From Wohlfahrtiimonas larvae_A (GTDB lineage: Bacteria > Pseudomonadota > Gammaproteobacteria > Cardiobacteriales > Wohlfahrtiimonadaceae), in the NCBI GenBank assembly GCA_040394195.1, contig JBEBSR010000058.1, positions 1 to 14,928 on the forward strand: a DNA stretch of 14,928 nucleotides. Direction: 5' to 3'. How positions within the stretch are numbered: the stretch's first letter is position 1; each line of letters opens with the position of its first letter. Shown piece after piece: positions 13,467 to 14,928 of the stretch. Both the position numbers and the translations under genes were made by a program. The notes under the pieces were generated by a model. It worked only from the letters and a program-made list of their open reading frames with translations. It ran no database searches and was not told where the DNA came from.

Positions 13467-13895
13467 ATGTTAACAGTTGAACAAATGAATAATCACACGC
13501 GTGAAACGTTGGTGGGCCATTTAGGTATTCAATTTACAGTGAGCGAAGATGGTTATGTTGAAGCAACAATGCCAGTAGATGAAAGAACGATTCAGTCTTA
13601 TGGTTATTTACATGGTGGCGCGACCATTGCTTTGGCGGAAACAGTTGCGGGTGTTGGCACTTTCAGTATTGCTTTACCAGAGAAAAGTTGTGTGGGCATG
13701 CAGATCAGTGCAAGTCATATCTCTTCTGCACGTACAGGTGAAACAGTTGTGGCAAAAGGTCAAATTGTTCATCGTGGCAAAAGCACACATGTTTGGGATG
13801 TGAATATTTATGCACAAGATGATGATAGATTAATTTCAACAATTCGTGTGACCAATGCTATCGTTAAAAACCGCAACCCAGATGTATTTGCATAG
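13467..13895 (+). CDS. Hotdog-fold acyl-CoA thioesterase (PaaI/YdiI-like)
   Basis: A 142-residue cytoplasmic hotdog thioesterase is predicted, cleaving acyl- or aroyl-CoA thioesters. It resembles E. coli YdiI/MenI in length (136) and in VEATMPVDERTIQSYGYLHGGATIALAET (31-59). The oxyanion/substrate loop contains His49-Gly50-Gly51 and the catalytic Glu58; INANH-like ISASHISSAR follows at 80-89. YdiI/MenI acts on DHNA-CoA in menaquinone synthesis, but no menaquinone gene is nearby, so the substrate is open and I give no symbol. The ATG at 13467 has AAGGA at 13456-13460, 6 bases upstream. It is transcribed alone: the neighbour upstream is divergent and a terminator follows. TAGAAT at 13425-13430 could be a -10, but no good -35 accompanies it. 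Confidence 0.9.
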   Translation: MLTVEQMNNHTRETLVGHLGIQFTVSEDGYVEATMPVDERTIQSYGYLHGGATIALAETVAGVGTFSIALPEKSCVGMQISASHISSARTGETVVAKGQIVHRGKSTHVWDVNIYAQDDDRLISTIRVTNAIVKNRNPDVFA

Positions 13896-13925
13896 TTCTT
13901 ATAGCTATTCATATTGAATGAGCAA

Positions 13926-13954
13926 GGGGATACTAATTAAGTATCTCTTTTTTT
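13926..13954 (+). terminator. Intrinsic terminator after the thioesterase gene
   Basis: GATACT and AGTATC pair around a 5-base loop, extended by G-C and G-U pairs, followed by a run of seven T (13948-13954). It lies 31 bases after the stop codon and touches the stop of the reverse-strand imelysin gene. Confidence 0.78.
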
Positions 13955-14786
13955 ATGTATTACATTTTGGAATTACAGTTGGTGATAGTTGTTTAGCAAT
14001 GACAGTATTTAGTTGTATGAGAAGCTTAGATAAATATTGAGTTTCTTTATAAATTAAATCTTTATCTGCAGGTTTTAAAGTGGAGAGGGGTTGATGGATA
14101 TCATCCATCTTATAGTGCTCTAATATTCGATAAATATTATCTTCACTTTGAGTCAGCTCAGTGACAAGATTCTGAGGTAAGAAGCTTTTGGTTTGATCAA
14201 TGATGAGCTGAATGCCTTCAAGATTTGCTGCAATCTCGCTTAATCCTGATTCGCTGTGTACACTATCATGCCCTGATAATTTATTATTAATAATTTGTTG
14301 GGTGAAAACAGGTAGGATATTCATCAAATGAAAACAGGTAATCTCTTGTTTTTTCATAAATTCTGTCACAACACGAAGATTGTTAATGAGTTTTTGAGTT
14401 TCTACCAATGCTCTGACAGTATCTTGTTTAACAAATAACTCATATTCGAGTGCATGAAAACCCACAAATTCTAATGAATTAGTATTTTTAGGCAGTTGTT
14501 CTAAATGGCGATCGACTAAATCATTCAAATTAGGGAATAATAAAATTAAAGGGCGAACTGATTCATATTGAAAATGCGCTTTAATATAATCTTCTTTAGC
14601 AGTTTTTGTTTGCCCAGCTTCTAATTTATGTAAGAGTCGCTCTAAGTACTCTTCTGTATTTTTTAAACGTTCGATAGAAAAGTTAAAATATTTTTGTGTG
14701 GCAGCTTTATAAGGCAAATGAGTTTCTTGTGCTGAACTTATGGAGCTAGCAATTAATAATATTAAACATAATAGTATGTGTTTCAC
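13953..14786 (-). CDS. Secreted imelysin/EfeO-like (M75 family) protein
   Basis: This 277-residue protein has a Sec signal peptide (1-19, MKHILLCLILLIASSISSA) and a mostly helical imelysin-like domain. The block YESVRPLILLFPNLNDLVD (74-92) followed by FVGFHALEYELF (107-118) matches EfeO and other imelysin proteins; His111-x-x-Glu114 is the family HxxE metal-site motif. EfeO is the periplasmic component of EfeUOB ferrous-iron uptake, but efeU and efeB are not beside it and the cupredoxin domain found in longer EfeO forms is absent. Iron-related function is inference from the family. The start is GTG at 14786, with AGGAG at 14792-14796 five bases upstream; the longer TTG frame from 14807 would place the binding site inside the gene and bury the signal peptide. 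The gene is monocistronic. Confidence 0.82.
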   Translation of the reverse strand: MKHILLCLILLIASSISSAQETHLPYKAATQKYFNFSIERLKNTEEYLERLLHKLEAGQTKTAKEDYIKAHFQYESVRPLILLFPNLNDLVDRHLEQLPKNTNSLEFVGFHALEYELFVKQDTVRALVETQKLINNLRVVTEFMKKQEITCFHLMNILPVFTQQIINNKLSGHDSVHSESGLSEIAANLEGIQLIIDQTKSFLPQNLVTELTQSEDNIYRILEHYKMDDIHQPLSTLKPADKDLIYKETQYLSKLLIQLNTVIAKQLSPTVIPKCNT

Positions 14787-14791
14787 GATCT

Positions 14792-14796
14792 CTCCT
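14792..14796 (-). promoter_or_regulatory. Ribosome binding site that sets the imelysin gene GTG start
   Basis: On the reverse strand this is AGGAG, 5 bases before the GTG at 14786. It gives a compact signal peptide starting MKH. Confidence 0.75.
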
Positions 14797-14884
14797 AAAT
14801 GTTGCAATCAACAAATAATAATGATCAGCCTGAAGTCTATTTTGGTTGGCATATATAAATAACATATTATCAATGCTATTTTTG

Positions 14885-14903
14885 CCTAATTATCATCATT
14901 TTT
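14885..14903. promoter_or_regulatory. Possible Fur box upstream of the imelysin gene
   Basis: The 19 bases match the Fur consensus GATAATGATAATCATTATC at 13 of 19 positions by hand count. They lie about 100 bases upstream of the GTG start of an iron-linked family member. The AT-rich background makes chance matches common, and the downstream promoter hexamers are not clear. Confidence 0.3.
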
Positions 14904-14928
14904 ATAAAATTGTTCGAATTTGATTTTT

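Noticed and set aside
14816..14825. ATAATGAT-like half of a Fur box near the imelysin gene start
   Set aside because: Only one half matches; the other half shows no resemblance to the consensus.

Overview
The window is AT-rich chromosomal DNA from a Gram-negative bacterium, most likely a gammaproteobacterium. The basis is LptD (so an LPS outer membrane), the CmoA/CmoB pair, a GhrB-type reductase, a TatA/TatB pair, the dnaX-ybaB-recR block and CCA-encoding tRNA genes. I cannot name a genus from the sequence alone. A low-GC lineage such as the Cardiobacteriales/Ignatzschineria/Wohlfahrtiimonas group is only a guess. No transposase, integrase, phage gene, CRISPR array or toxin-antitoxin pair is visible. 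No stretch longer than 300 bases lacks a gene.

Left part (1-5087): the 3' two-thirds of a tRNA-Gly gene and its terminator open the window. A forward ghrB-like 2-hydroxyacid dehydrogenase follows. It converges, with a 12-base gap, on a reverse-strand cluster that reads tatA-tatB-cmoA-cmoB. No tatC is present. Upstream of that cluster on the same strand is a membrane protein fusing a DUF805 domain to a pilin-like C-terminal domain.

Centre (5227-11884): one strong promoter drives tRNA-Gly(GCC), tRNA-Cys(GCA) and the 4.5S SRP RNA. These are followed on the same strand by dnaX, ybaB, recR, hinT, apt and lptD with short gaps, overlaps and no visible intrinsic terminator until 11855-11884. The genes serve translation and membrane targeting (tRNAs, SRP RNA), replication and recombination (dnaX, ybaB, recR), nucleotide handling (hinT, apt) and outer-membrane LPS insertion (lptD).

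Right part (11905-14928): mnmA lies convergent to lptD across a bidirectional terminator and is coupled to an upstream small membrane protein of unknown function. A divergent hotdog thioesterase and a secreted imelysin/EfeO-like protein, which stands alone and is probably linked to iron, complete the window.

Most of the window is housekeeping. The least ordinary items are the DUF805-pilin fusion, the tatAB pair with cmoAB in place of tatC and a His/Asp-rich TatB tail, the non-ATG start of lptD beside a homopolymer, the apt of Firmicutes-like form, and the unknown membrane protein coupled to mnmA. Several starts were corrected from ribosome binding sites and family alignment: cmoA, tatA, dnaX, ybaB, hinT, lptD and the imelysin gene.
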